A stretch of 64,000 nucleotides of DNA from Hyphomicrobiales bacterium (GTDB taxonomy: Bacteria > Pseudomonadota > Alphaproteobacteria > Rhizobiales > Rhizobiaceae), in NCBI GenBank assembly GCA_900468625.1, contig UBUL01000037.1, forward strand, positions 1-64,000, given 5' to 3'. The position numbers were made by a program, and so were the translations under genes. Position 1 is the first letter of the stretch. Each line of letters begins with the position of its first letter. Below, piece by piece: positions 25,582 through 33,993 of the stretch. A model generated the notes under the pieces. It did not search any database. It saw only the letters and a program-made list of their open reading frames with translations, and was not told the origin of the DNA.

Positions 25582-26838
25582 ATGGCTGAGTTCAAATCCG
25601 ATTTCCTGCGCACCCTGCAAGAGCGCGGCTTCATTCATCAGATTTCCGATGAAGCCGGCCTCGACGATCTCTTCGCCAAGGAAACCGTGACGGCCTATAT
25701 CGGTTTCGATCCGACGGCATCGAGCCTGCACGCCGGCTCGCTGATCCAGATCATGATGCTGCACTGGATGCAGGCAACCGGTCATCGGCCCCTATCGCTG
25801 ATGGGTGGTGGCACCGGCATGGTCGGCGACCCCTCGTTCAAGGACGAGGCTCGCCAGCTCATGACGATCGACACGATCGAGAGCAACATCGCTTCGATCA
25901 AGCGCTGCTTCTCGAACTATCTCACCTACGGCGAAGGCTCGAAGGACGCGTTGATGATCAACAACGCGGAGTGGCTGCGCTCGCTGAACTACCTCGAATT
26001 CCTGCGCGATGTCGGCCGGCATTTCTCGGTCAACCGCATGCTGTCCTTCGACAGCGTCAAGACACGCCTCGATCGCGAGCAGTCGCTGTCGTTCCTCGAA
26101 TTCAACTACATGATCCTGCAGGCCTACGATTTCGTAGAATTGGCCAAGAGATACGATTGCCGCCTGCAGATGGGCGGTTCGGATCAGTGGGGCAATATCG
26201 TCAACGGCATCGATCTCGGTCATCGCATGGGCACGAAGCAGCTCTTCGCATTGACCTCACCGCTGCTGACGACCGCCTCAGGCGCCAAGATGGGCAAATC
26301 CGCCACCGGTGCGGTCTGGCTGAATGCCGATCTGCTTTCGGCCTATGATTTCTGGCAGTACTGGCGCAATACCGAGGATGCCGACGTTTCCCGTTTCCTG
26401 AAGCTCTATACGACGCTGCCGATGGACGAGATCGCCCGCCTCTCGGCGCTTGCCGGTTCGGAGATCAACGAGGTCAAGAAGATCCTGGCGACCGAAGTCA
26501 CCGCAATCCTGCACGGCCGCACGGCAGCCGAACAGGCGGCCGAAACGGCGCGCAAGACCTTCGAGGAAGGCGGTCTGTCGGAAAACCTGCCGTCGATCGA
26601 CGTTCCGCCCTCCGAACTCGACTCTGGCATCGGCCTTCTGGCTCTGATCGTGCGCGCCGGCCTTGCCGGGTCGAACGGCGAAGCTCGCCGTCACGTCCAG
26701 GGCGGCGCCGTGCGCGTCAACGACCAGCCCGTCAGCGACGAGCGCAAGATCATCGGCGCCGGCGAAGTCACCGCGGATGGCATCATAAAGCTTTCGCTCG
26801 GTAAGAAGAAGCACATCCTCATCCGTCCGGTTGGCTGA
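25582..26838 (+). CDS. tyrS: Tyrosyl-tRNA synthetase
   Basis: A 418-residue class I aminoacyl-tRNA synthetase. FDPTASSLHAGSL is the HIGH-like region, MLHWMQATGHRPLSLMGGGTGMVGDPS follows, and MGGSDQWGNIVNG is the tyrosine pocket. The KMSKS loop appears as KMGKSATGAVWL, and the C-terminal S4-like domain runs from about residue 350. ATG 25582 (MAEFKSDFL) is the likely start; the eight codons before it are not family-like. A clear intrinsic terminator follows. Confidence 0.96.
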   Translation: MAEFKSDFLRTLQERGFIHQISDEAGLDDLFAKETVTAYIGFDPTASSLHAGSLIQIMMLHWMQATGHRPLSLMGGGTGMVGDPSFKDEARQLMTIDTIESNIASIKRCFSNYLTYGEGSKDALMINNAEWLRSLNYLEFLRDVGRHFSVNRMLSFDSVKTRLDREQSLSFLEFNYMILQAYDFVELAKRYDCRLQMGGSDQWGNIVNGIDLGHRMGTKQLFALTSPLLTTASGAKMGKSATGAVWLNADLLSAYDFWQYWRNTEDADVSRFLKLYTTLPMDEIARLSALAGSEINEVKKILATEVTAILHGRTAAEQAAETARKTFEEGGLSENLPSIDVPPSELDSGIGLLALIVRAGLAGSNGEARRHVQGGAVRVNDQPVSDERKIIGAGEVTADGIIKLSLGKKKHILIRPVG

Positions 26839-26858
26839 GCGGCGAATATACGGAAAGC

Positions 26859-26888
26859 AAAAAGCCGGTGCTTCTCGCCGGCTTTTTT
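26859..26888 (+). terminator. Intrinsic terminator of tyrS
   Basis: GCCGG (26864-26868) pairs with CCGGC (26878-26882) across a 9-base loop, with A5 before the stem and T6 directly after it (26883-26888). It lies 20 bases beyond the tyrS stop. Confidence 0.9.
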
Positions 26889-27122
26889 ATGTACACATCG
26901 TCCCTTTGGTTTTGATCGCTTTGCGCTGGCATGGGGAAGGTTGTGTCTCTAGGTCGGCTGAATCTCGCTGCGCTTGACGGCTGGCATGTTGAAACCGTCG
27001 AGCTCGGATATTGCCAATTTGCAAGTTCACGCCCAGCCCTCCGCCAGTTTTCTGCATGCGTGATGTCGGATTGCGGCCTACCCGTTCGCCTTATGTTAGC
27101 ATCCCAATTCAGGAGGTGGATT

Positions 27123-27449
27123 ATGGATGAGGTCCCTGTCATCAAGACGAGGCGTAAAGGGCGAAGCCTTACGCAGAGCATGTTGATTCCCAGCGAAGAG
27201 ATGGTTGCAAGCGCGCTGTTGGCGGCGCCTCCGGGTCAGTTATCTGACCTGGGCGGAATAAGAAAGGCGCTTGCCCGGCAATATGGCGCAGATGCCTGCT
27301 GCCCTGTCACCGTTCAGCGGCATCTGGCGCAGATCAGCGAAAGCGGCACTGCGCCGTTCTGGCGCGCCGTCGATCCCGATCGACCGTTTGCCCGGCGCAT
27401 GAATGGCGGGGCGGAACGCATACGCCGGCGATTGGCGGAAGAAGGATGA
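27123..27449 (+). CDS. MGMT-like DNA-binding-domain protein lacking the alkyl-acceptor cysteine
   Basis: A 108-residue protein. From about residue 20 it resembles the C-terminal domain of O6-alkylguanine alkyltransferases and alkyltransferase-like proteins: LIPSEEMVASALLAAPPGQL, DLGGIRKALARQYGADACCPV, APFWRAVDPDRPFARRM and a final AERIRRRLAEEG. The PCHR active-site motif is replaced by the PFWRAVD stretch, so alkyl transfer is not expected. A perfect AGGAGGT precedes the ATG. The preceding 230 bases hold no other gene that I can support. Binding to damaged DNA is a guess from the fold. Confidence 0.6.
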   Translation: MDEVPVIKTRRKGRSLTQSMLIPSEEMVASALLAAPPGQLSDLGGIRKALARQYGADACCPVTVQRHLAQISESGTAPFWRAVDPDRPFARRMNGGAERIRRRLAEEG

Positions 27450-27503
27450 TTTTTCGGACAGGTTGCTCGATAAAGGGTGCAAGGCGCCGGTCGCGACGGC
27501 TCG

Positions 27504-30500
27504 TCAAAACTCGAATATCTGCCTGAAAACGCCCGGCGCGATGATCGACAGAGGATTGATCTGCATATTCGGCTTCTCGAAACTGCCTGTCAGCCGGAAG
27601 GTGATGCCGATAAGACCGCGGTCGCTGCCGTTGCCCAGGATGAAGCCGACGATCGGGACCTCTGCGAACAGCCGGTTCAGCCCGTAGGCAGGCATGAAGG
27701 TGCCTGTCATGTCCATCTTGCCGTTGGCATCCTTCAGCATTCCCTGGAACGTTGCGCCAACCTGCACGCCGCGCACCACGCCATTTTCGACCGAAAGCGC
27801 ACCGTCCCGCAGCACCAGCCGCGCAAATCCCCGTTCGAAATTCTGCGAACGCGTGTCGATATTCTGCTTCACGGCCGAATTCAGGCTCTTTCCGTTCTGG
27901 CCGCTCGGCGTCGAGACGATGGTCGAGAGCTTCTTTTCATCGATAATCGCGAAGTTGCGGATATCCAGCGACCCGTCCCAATCGTCCTGCCCGATCGAGC
28001 GCAGCGACAGGTTGAGCAAACCGCCTTTCAGGTGCTTGTAGAGGTCGGTGAACCGTGCGACCGCGCCGGCATCGCCGCTCGTGATGCGGATCACGCCGTT
28101 GTTGCCCTTGCTCATCTGGGTGACGAACGCCTCACCGCTGAGGGTCACGCCAGTGAAATCGACGCTGGTCGTCTTGCCGCCCGAGATGGAATAAACGCCT
28201 TTCAGGTTGGCAATTGCCTCATCGTTGAAGCCGATAACCTTGTCGAGATTGGTCCGGACGATCGCACTTCCGGAGGCATCGTCTCTGGAGCCGGCCTGCC
28301 CTCCCGACGAAGACGCCTTCAGTCGGGCGAGGATCGGACGTATGTCGGCGGAATCGCCCGACACCGAGATATCGTAACCACCGCCCTTGCCCCGCTTCAG
28401 CGACAATGCAAAATTATCGAGCGCGGAAAGCTTTACGCTGTCGAAATTCGCAGACGACAGGTTCCCCTTGCTGATCAGGAGATCGCCGCTGACGCCGAAA
28501 CCGTCGCCCTTCAGCGTGAAATTCTTGAGCGCGGTCTGATTGTCCGGCCCAGACGCTTCGAACTGCGCGATCGCCGGAATTCCGGCTCCCTTCGACCAGC
28601 CGATCCAGGGCACCGTCAGCGCTGCCTTGCCGAGATCGACCTTCACGCCCTGGCGATCGTCATCAATGCGCGTCAGCTCCACTTTCACAGGTCCGTCGAT
28701 CATATCGCGAAGACCGGGTAGAACGGTATCGCGCTGCGCATCGGTGAGCGTGGCGGTAATCACGCGGCCGCGCTTGACCGTCGATTTGCCGTCGGTCGGC
28801 TCCACCATGTCGATCTGGGCCGGAATGCCGTCTATCTGGGCTTGAGCCTGCAGATGCACCGATTGCGGATCGGCCGAAATCTGGCCGGTCAGATTGTCGA
28901 TCTTGCGATTGTTCATCGGCTTGAGCAGATCGACATTGTCGAGATTGAGCGTGGCCTGCCAGTCCGGCGGGGGCGGCTGCTGGTCCCTGATCAGCCCGAT
29001 CCTGGCATCGACCTTCGCGACGATCTTGCCGTTGAAATTCTCCGGCTTGAATTCGGTCCGTTGCAGCACTTCCAGCGGCTTGTACGTCAAGAGTTCGCCG
29101 ATCGCGTCGCCGGAACCGGAAATCGTCAGCTCGAGATCCGCCATCAGCGGCTTGTCATAGGTTGCCGGAATCGAGAAGCTGCTATCATTCAGCGTGATCG
29201 TTCGTCCGGTGGAGAAATAGGACGTCGCCGTCTTGATGGCGACGACCATCGTCGGGCCGGTCAAGTCGAAATGAGCTTTCGCGTCGCGCAGGGGCGGAAT
29301 CTCGCCAGGGACGTTGAGGCGGGCACCATCGATATCGAAGGCAATGTGCAGCTCATTCTTGCCGAGCTGCAGCTTGCCAGTCTGCGAAGCTTCCCTCAGC
29401 CTCCCGGCGGGAATGAAGACGGATATCACGGCATTGGTTACCGAGCCGCCGAAGAGATTGCCCTCGACCCAGGTCCGTGGCTTAGAGGCCATCCAGAAGG
29501 GCCACAGCTGCTTCACGACCGTCGTGTCGAGCTTGTCTGCACGGCCGCCGAAGCTGATTTCCGGCGAACTGTCGCCAAGCTTCATGTGCAGCGAGCCGAA
29601 GAGCGCACCCTGTGGGGTCGATATGCCGAGATTGTCGAACTGGAATTCCTTGGTCGCCGACAAGAAGCGGCCGACGGCGCGGCCGTCGAACCTGATGGGC
29701 GTTTCGCCCGACAGCGCCGAGGCTGCGACACCGTCCTTGATCACAAAATCGATGCCGAAGCCCTTGCCCGCATTGGCATCGATGCGATCGAGATCGATGA
29801 GCGCGCCGGAAAACGGCGCGACAGTCCCCACGAACTGCGCCTTCGACGGTGCGATCTCAAGGGTCTGATGGTCGAAATTATAAGCCAGGTTGATGCTCGC
29901 CTGCGTCAACTCCTGCATATCGCGATCCATGTAGAGGACGCCAGGCCGGACATCGATGGCCGCATTCAATTTCGGATCGACGCCCGCCTCCCCCTTGACG
30001 GCCGAAAGCGTAATGTCGGCGAAGGTCATGAAACCCTGACGGGGCGTACCGTTCGGATCGAAGGCCATCGTCAAAGGCTTGAGGTCGAGATTGGATATTT
30101 TAGCGATCAGCGACGAACTATGGCCCGCCTCCTGCTGATCCGCTTTCACATCCAAGGTTGCGACGGACCCGTTGACGGCGACCTTGCCGTAAAGGTGCAA
30201 CATATTCGGCTCGGTCCGCTCGAAGGTCAGATTATCGACCACGAGAGAAATCGGATCGCCCTCCTGACGCGCGATCTTCACGGAGAAACCGGAAATATGC
30301 ACGGAATTCGTGCCGCCGCGCTGCACGAAACGCTCGAGGAAATCGAGATTGTCGAAGGCAGCACTCAGGGCCTTGGGCAATGCGTCGACGCGCAAGGCGG
30401 TCAGATCGACCGGATCCCCTTGAGGCAGGAGTGAAGTGTCGAGCGCGATACCTTCCGCCGCCACGCTGGCGATTTCCACCCGGCCCTCGATCAGGGCCAA

Positions 30501-30974
30501 TGGATCCAGCTCCATGTTGACGGCCGACATTGTCGACAGATGCTTGCCGCTGTCCTGATCGATAACATTGACATCACGCGCTTCCAGGGCCAGTCGCAGA
30601 CCGGACGTGAAGCGGATCACCGTCGCGCCGACCTCGGCCTTGTAGCGCGGGCCAATGGCCCGATCGAGCGCAACCTGCGCCTTCTGGGACAAGGGCTCGT
30701 CGAAGATGCCGCCTTCGATGGTCGCAATCACCGCCCCGAGAATGAGTGCGAGAAATGCAAGGAAAACCAGTGTCATGCGGCAGACGTGCCAGACATGCGA
30801 ACGGCTGCGGCGAGCGCGATCAGGCACACGCACGATCAGGGGATCTTCGACCTGAGCGGACGGCAGATGGTCGAGCGACACGAGATCCTTTTTGCGGAAT
30901 ATTACCTTTTCGCCTCGGATCACTCCTGTGCGTGCCTTTCGCTCTTCGCAATTTTTGGTGACGCTGCATCCCAT
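27504..30974 (-). CDS. Large AsmA/YhdP-type (DUF3971) membrane-anchored protein
   Basis: A protein of up to 1156 residues. One membrane helix near residues 66-86 (MTLVFLAFLALILGAVIAT) is followed by a very long periplasmic region rich in beta strands, with AsmA-like elements. The C-terminal MDMTGTFMPAYGLNRLFAEVPIVGFILGNGSDRGLIGITFRLTGSFEKPNMQINPLS-type ending is characteristic of YhdP/DUF3971 proteins. Such proteins are now viewed as bridge-like lipid carriers to the outer membrane; applying that here is inference. The start is uncertain: ATG 30974 lacks a good ribosome site, and GTG codons at 30923 or 30881 are alternatives. It diverges from bcp. Confidence 0.85.
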   Translation of the reverse strand: MGCSVTKNCEERKARTGVIRGEKVIFRKKDLVSLDHLPSAQVEDPLIVRVPDRARRSRSHVWHVCRMTLVFLAFLALILGAVIATIEGGIFDEPLSQKAQVALDRAIGPRYKAEVGATVIRFTSGLRLALEARDVNVIDQDSGKHLSTMSAVNMELDPLALIEGRVEIASVAAEGIALDTSLLPQGDPVDLTALRVDALPKALSAAFDNLDFLERFVQRGGTNSVHISGFSVKIARQEGDPISLVVDNLTFERTEPNMLHLYGKVAVNGSVATLDVKADQQEAGHSSSLIAKISNLDLKPLTMAFDPNGTPRQGFMTFADITLSAVKGEAGVDPKLNAAIDVRPGVLYMDRDMQELTQASINLAYNFDHQTLEIAPSKAQFVGTVAPFSGALIDLDRIDANAGKGFGIDFVIKDGVAASALSGETPIRFDGRAVGRFLSATKEFQFDNLGISTPQGALFGSLHMKLGDSSPEISFGGRADKLDTTVVKQLWPFWMASKPRTWVEGNLFGGSVTNAVISVFIPAGRLREASQTGKLQLGKNELHIAFDIDGARLNVPGEIPPLRDAKAHFDLTGPTMVVAIKTATSYFSTGRTITLNDSSFSIPATYDKPLMADLELTISGSGDAIGELLTYKPLEVLQRTEFKPENFNGKIVAKVDARIGLIRDQQPPPPDWQATLNLDNVDLLKPMNNRKIDNLTGQISADPQSVHLQAQAQIDGIPAQIDMVEPTDGKSTVKRGRVITATLTDAQRDTVLPGLRDMIDGPVKVELTRIDDDRQGVKVDLGKAALTVPWIGWSKGAGIPAIAQFEASGPDNQTALKNFTLKGDGFGVSGDLLISKGNLSSANFDSVKLSALDNFALSLKRGKGGGYDISVSGDSADIRPILARLKASSSGGQAGSRDDASGSAIVRTNLDKVIGFNDEAIANLKGVYSISGGKTTSVDFTGVTLSGEAFVTQMSKGNNGVIRITSGDAGAVARFTDLYKHLKGGLLNLSLRSIGQDDWDGSLDIRNFAIIDEKKLSTIVSTPSGQNGKSLNSAVKQNIDTRSQNFERGFARLVLRDGALSVENGVVRGVQVGATFQGMLKDANGKMDMTGTFMPAYGLNRLFAEVPIVGFILGNGSDRGLIGITFRLTGSFEKPNMQINPLSIIAPGVFRQIFEF

Positions 30975-31050
30975 TGGACGGCATACGCGGGCAGTATATA
31001 TGCCTTCCCGTGAGTGTCATCTAAAAAACCGGCAAAAGAAAGGTTTTCCC

Positions 31051-31533
31051 GTGGCGGAAGTTTTTCCAGTTCAACTAGACATTGGCGACAAGGCACCGGA
31101 TTTCGATCTTCCGCGCGATGGTGGCAGCCATGTGCGTCTTGCCGATTTTTCCGGGAAGCCGGTGGTTATCTATTTTTACCCCAAGGACGACACCACGGCC
31201 TGCACAACGGAATCGATTTCCTTCACCGCACTCGCAAGCGATTTCGCCAAGGCGGGGATCGCTCTTCTCGGCGTATCGCCCGACTCTGTGAAAAGCCATG
31301 ACAAGTTCGTCAGGAAGCACGCGCTTTCCGTTCCGCTTGCGTCGGATGAGGAGAAGACCATGGCTGTTGCCTACGGCGTCTGGCGGGAAAAGAGCATGTA
31401 TGGCCGCACCTATATGGGCGTCGTCCGCTCGACCTTCCTGATCGGAGCCGACGGCCGGATCGCGAGAATTTGGGACAAGGTAAAGGTCGCGGGACACGCC
31501 GAGGCTGTTTTGGCCGCCGCCAGGGAGCTTTGA
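31051..31533 (+). CDS. bcp: Peroxiredoxin, Bcp/PrxQ family
   Basis: A 160-residue thiol peroxidase with IGDKAPDFDLP, the peroxidatic Cys51 in YPKDDTTACTTESISF, and a C-terminal FLIGADGRIARIW. It reduces hydrogen and organic peroxides. The second cysteine five residues later, found in many Bcp proteins, is missing (Ile56), so it must be 1-Cys or use another resolving partner. The longer frame has an upstream ATG, but GTG 31051 follows AAAGAAAGG and starts where homologues do. It is divergent from the AsmA-like gene and five bases from the DUF455 gene. Confidence 0.92.
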   Translation: MAEVFPVQLDIGDKAPDFDLPRDGGSHVRLADFSGKPVVIYFYPKDDTTACTTESISFTALASDFAKAGIALLGVSPDSVKSHDKFVRKHALSVPLASDEEKTMAVAYGVWREKSMYGRTYMGVVRSTFLIGADGRIARIWDKVKVAGHAEAVLAAAREL

Positions 31534-31537
31534 CGGC

Positions 31538-32368
31538 ATGACCGGCGATTCCTTACCGATTACGTCGCTGCGCGGCGGCGCCATCGCCGCCATCCGTTCG
31601 GCCGATCTCGATGTGAAGACCACCCTTGCTCAGGAATCGGCAGCGCGCTGGTTTGCCCGCACCCTGTCGCTGCGTTCACCGCTAGATCCCCCGCTGGCCG
31701 ACCGCCCCGGCCGGCCGGACAAACCGGAACTGGTTCCGCCGAAGCACATGGAGAAACGCTCCCTGCATACCCTTAAAGGCCGTATCGCGCTGCTCCATGC
31801 CATCGCCCATATCGAGCTGAATGCCGTTGATCTGGCGCTGGATATCGTCGCACGCTTTGCGACGGGGCCGGTTCCCAACTCGTTCTTCGACGGATGGATG
31901 CAGGTTGCCTTCGAAGAAGCCAAGCATTTCCGCATGGTTCGGGCGCGCCTGCGGGAACTGGGTGCCGATTATGGCGATCTGCCGGCTCACGACGGCCTGT
32001 GGCAGGCCGCCCATGCGACCCGCACCGACCTGACCGCCCGCCTCGCCGTCGTGCCGCTGATCCTCGAAGCGAGGGGACTGGACGTAACGCCCGCACTGCA
32101 GGCGAAGATGCGCGAAACCGGCGACCTGCAGAGCGCGGCCGTACTTGATGTGATCTATAATGAGGAGAAGGGCCATGTCGCGGTCGGCGCCAAATGGTTC
32201 CGCTTCCTATGTGCGCGGGAGAAGCGTGACCCGGCCCGCACTTTCCAGGAGCTAGTGCGCGCAAACTTCCGCGGCTCCCTCAAGGCGCCGTTCAACGATA
32301 TAGCGCGCGCGGAAGCGGGACTGACGCCGTCCTTCTACCGTTCGCTGACATCCACAAGCAATGCTTGA
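31538..32368 (+). CDS. DUF455 ferritin-like protein
   Basis: A 276-residue protein of the DUF455 family, a ferritin-like four-helix-bundle group. Carboxylate/histidine motifs on the predicted metal-binding helices are visible: HAIAHIELNAVDLALD, AFEEAKHFRMV and VIYNEEKGHVAVGAKWF. These fit a diiron centre. The substrate is unknown; related diiron proteins include the tRNA hydroxylase MiaE. It starts five bases after bcp, so the two are co-transcribed, which may tie it to peroxide or iron stress. Confidence 0.88.
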   Translation: MTGDSLPITSLRGGAIAAIRSADLDVKTTLAQESAARWFARTLSLRSPLDPPLADRPGRPDKPELVPPKHMEKRSLHTLKGRIALLHAIAHIELNAVDLALDIVARFATGPVPNSFFDGWMQVAFEEAKHFRMVRARLRELGADYGDLPAHDGLWQAAHATRTDLTARLAVVPLILEARGLDVTPALQAKMRETGDLQSAAVLDVIYNEEKGHVAVGAKWFRFLCAREKRDPARTFQELVRANFRGSLKAPFNDIARAEAGLTPSFYRSLTSTSNA

Positions 32369-32485
32369 TATACTAGGGTAAAACGGCCTTTTTCTAGTAT
32401 CCGATACCAAGATGGAAAGCATTCGTTAACCATAATGACGTGTACTTCCATTGGGTGCCAAAAGGCACCAATTGGGAGATTCTCG

Positions 32486-33796
32486 GTGACAGCAAGGCCT
32501 CACAACCGGGTTTTCGGCAAACAGCAGCGGCAGCACACCATTATCCTGGCCAGCGGAGATACCGTACGCCATATGACCGTGCGACCGTGGATGGCCGCCA
32601 TCGCGGTCTGCCTGATCGGGATATTCTCGATCGGCTATCTTCTTGCGACATCCTACCTCGTATTGCGTGACGATCTGATCGGCGCGACGATGGCTCGCCA
32701 GGCGCGCATGCAATATGACTACGAGGATCGAATTGCCGCTTTGCGCGCCCAGGTCGACCGTGTCACCTCCCGCCAACTTCTCGATCAGCAGGTCGTGGAA
32801 GAAAAGGTCGATAAGCTGATCGAACAACAGCAGCAACTCTCTTCACGCAATGGCAAGCTCGGCACTCTGCTCGACAGAGCCGGGAATTCTGGCCTCACGG
32901 ATAAGAGCGCGCATCCGGATGCGAATGCCGCTTCCAAGAACGAACATGCCCAGCTTACTTCGCCCAAGGCGATCGAAAAACTTCTCCTGAGCGGCAAGCC
33001 GGCCGATGCCACACCCGACAACTCCACGCTCGCCTATGTCCCCGCTCCGGAAACCGTTGCAGATCGGGCCGACCGCGTCTTCTCCAAGGTGACGCTGTCG
33101 CTGAAACATATCGAACAGGATCAGCTGTCTCGAATCCGCGGCCTCACGGCAGACGCGTCTGAGACTGCCAATTCCATTCAGTCGATCATGCAGAATGTCG
33201 GCGTCAAGGTTCCGAACGAGATCGCAGCCGCGGCCGGCAAGGATACGGATGGCGTGGGCGGACCCTATGTCCCGCCTCAAAATGTTGATCAGTTCGAGCA
33301 GTCCATGGCGGATCTCGATACCGCCTTGACGCATCTGGAAACAGTGCGGGGCGCAGCCGAGAGCCTGCCGTTCCGTAATCCGGCACCGGGCAAGCTCGTC
33401 ACCAGCCCTTTCGGCAACCGCAAGGACCCTTTCTTCGGCACGCTGGCGCTCCACACCGGTACGGACTTCCACTTCAGCCCAGGCGAGAAAATCAAGGCCA
33501 CCGCTCCGGGCAAGGTAATAGCGTCCGGCTGGACGGGTGGATATGGTAACATGGTGGAGATCGACCATGGCGGCGGCATCTCCACGCGCTATGGGCATAT
33601 GGAGCAGATCCTCGTCAAAGTCGGAGACAAGGTCGGCGCCGGCGATACGATCGGTCTTGCGGGCAGTACGGGACGCTCGACAGGAACACATCTGCACTAT
33701 GAAGTGCGCGAGAACGGGCATCCCATAGACCCGATGTATTTCATCGCTGCCGGCACGAAACTCGCAAGTTACATCAGCGGATTGGGCGCAATTTAG
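32486..33796 (+). CDS. M23 (LytM) family metallopeptidase with membrane anchor
   Basis: A 436-residue protein. One membrane segment (about residues 33-53, WMAAIAVCLIGIFSIGYLL) is followed by a coiled-coil region rich in Gln, Glu and Leu (about 70-130), a linker, and a C-terminal LytM domain (about 300-425). The zinc motif HTGTDF, RYGHM and HLHYEV are intact, so it can be an active peptidoglycan endopeptidase or a DipM/EnvC-like factor. GTG 32486 is seven bases after GGGAG and was preferred to ATG 32435. Confidence 0.88.
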   Translation: MTARPHNRVFGKQQRQHTIILASGDTVRHMTVRPWMAAIAVCLIGIFSIGYLLATSYLVLRDDLIGATMARQARMQYDYEDRIAALRAQVDRVTSRQLLDQQVVEEKVDKLIEQQQQLSSRNGKLGTLLDRAGNSGLTDKSAHPDANAASKNEHAQLTSPKAIEKLLLSGKPADATPDNSTLAYVPAPETVADRADRVFSKVTLSLKHIEQDQLSRIRGLTADASETANSIQSIMQNVGVKVPNEIAAAAGKDTDGVGGPYVPPQNVDQFEQSMADLDTALTHLETVRGAAESLPFRNPAPGKLVTSPFGNRKDPFFGTLALHTGTDFHFSPGEKIKATAPGKVIASGWTGGYGNMVEIDHGGGISTRYGHMEQILVKVGDKVGAGDTIGLAGSTGRSTGTHLHYEVRENGHPIDPMYFIAAGTKLASYISGLGAI

Positions 33797-33889
33797 CTGC
33801 CGAAATTGTGACAAACGCGCAACAAAGATGGCACTAATCCAAAAATTGCGTCATGAATGAACTTCAGGCCGGTTGAAGCGCCTGCTTTC

Positions 33890-33918
33890 CTTGACTTCAC
33901 GGGTATTTGGTTCTATGT
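33890..33918 (+). promoter_or_regulatory. Rhizobial sigma-70-type promoter of the DEAD-box helicase gene
   Basis: CTTGAC (33890-33895), a 17-base spacer and CTATGT (33913-33918) match the consensus CTTGAC-N17-CTATAT with one mismatch. It lies in the 197-base gap between the M23 peptidase and helicase genes and would give a leader of about 70 bases. Confidence 0.75.
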
Positions 33919-33993
33919 CGCGCTGCGTTGCGATGCGTTCCTGCGTGTCGATTCATGGTGTTCGACTGAACCAAGACGGAATTAGATTTCCCT

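Noticed and set aside
28842..30434. 530-codon open frame opposite the AsmA-like gene
   Set aside because: It is antisense to a large coding region and has shadow-like composition without a domain or ribosome site.
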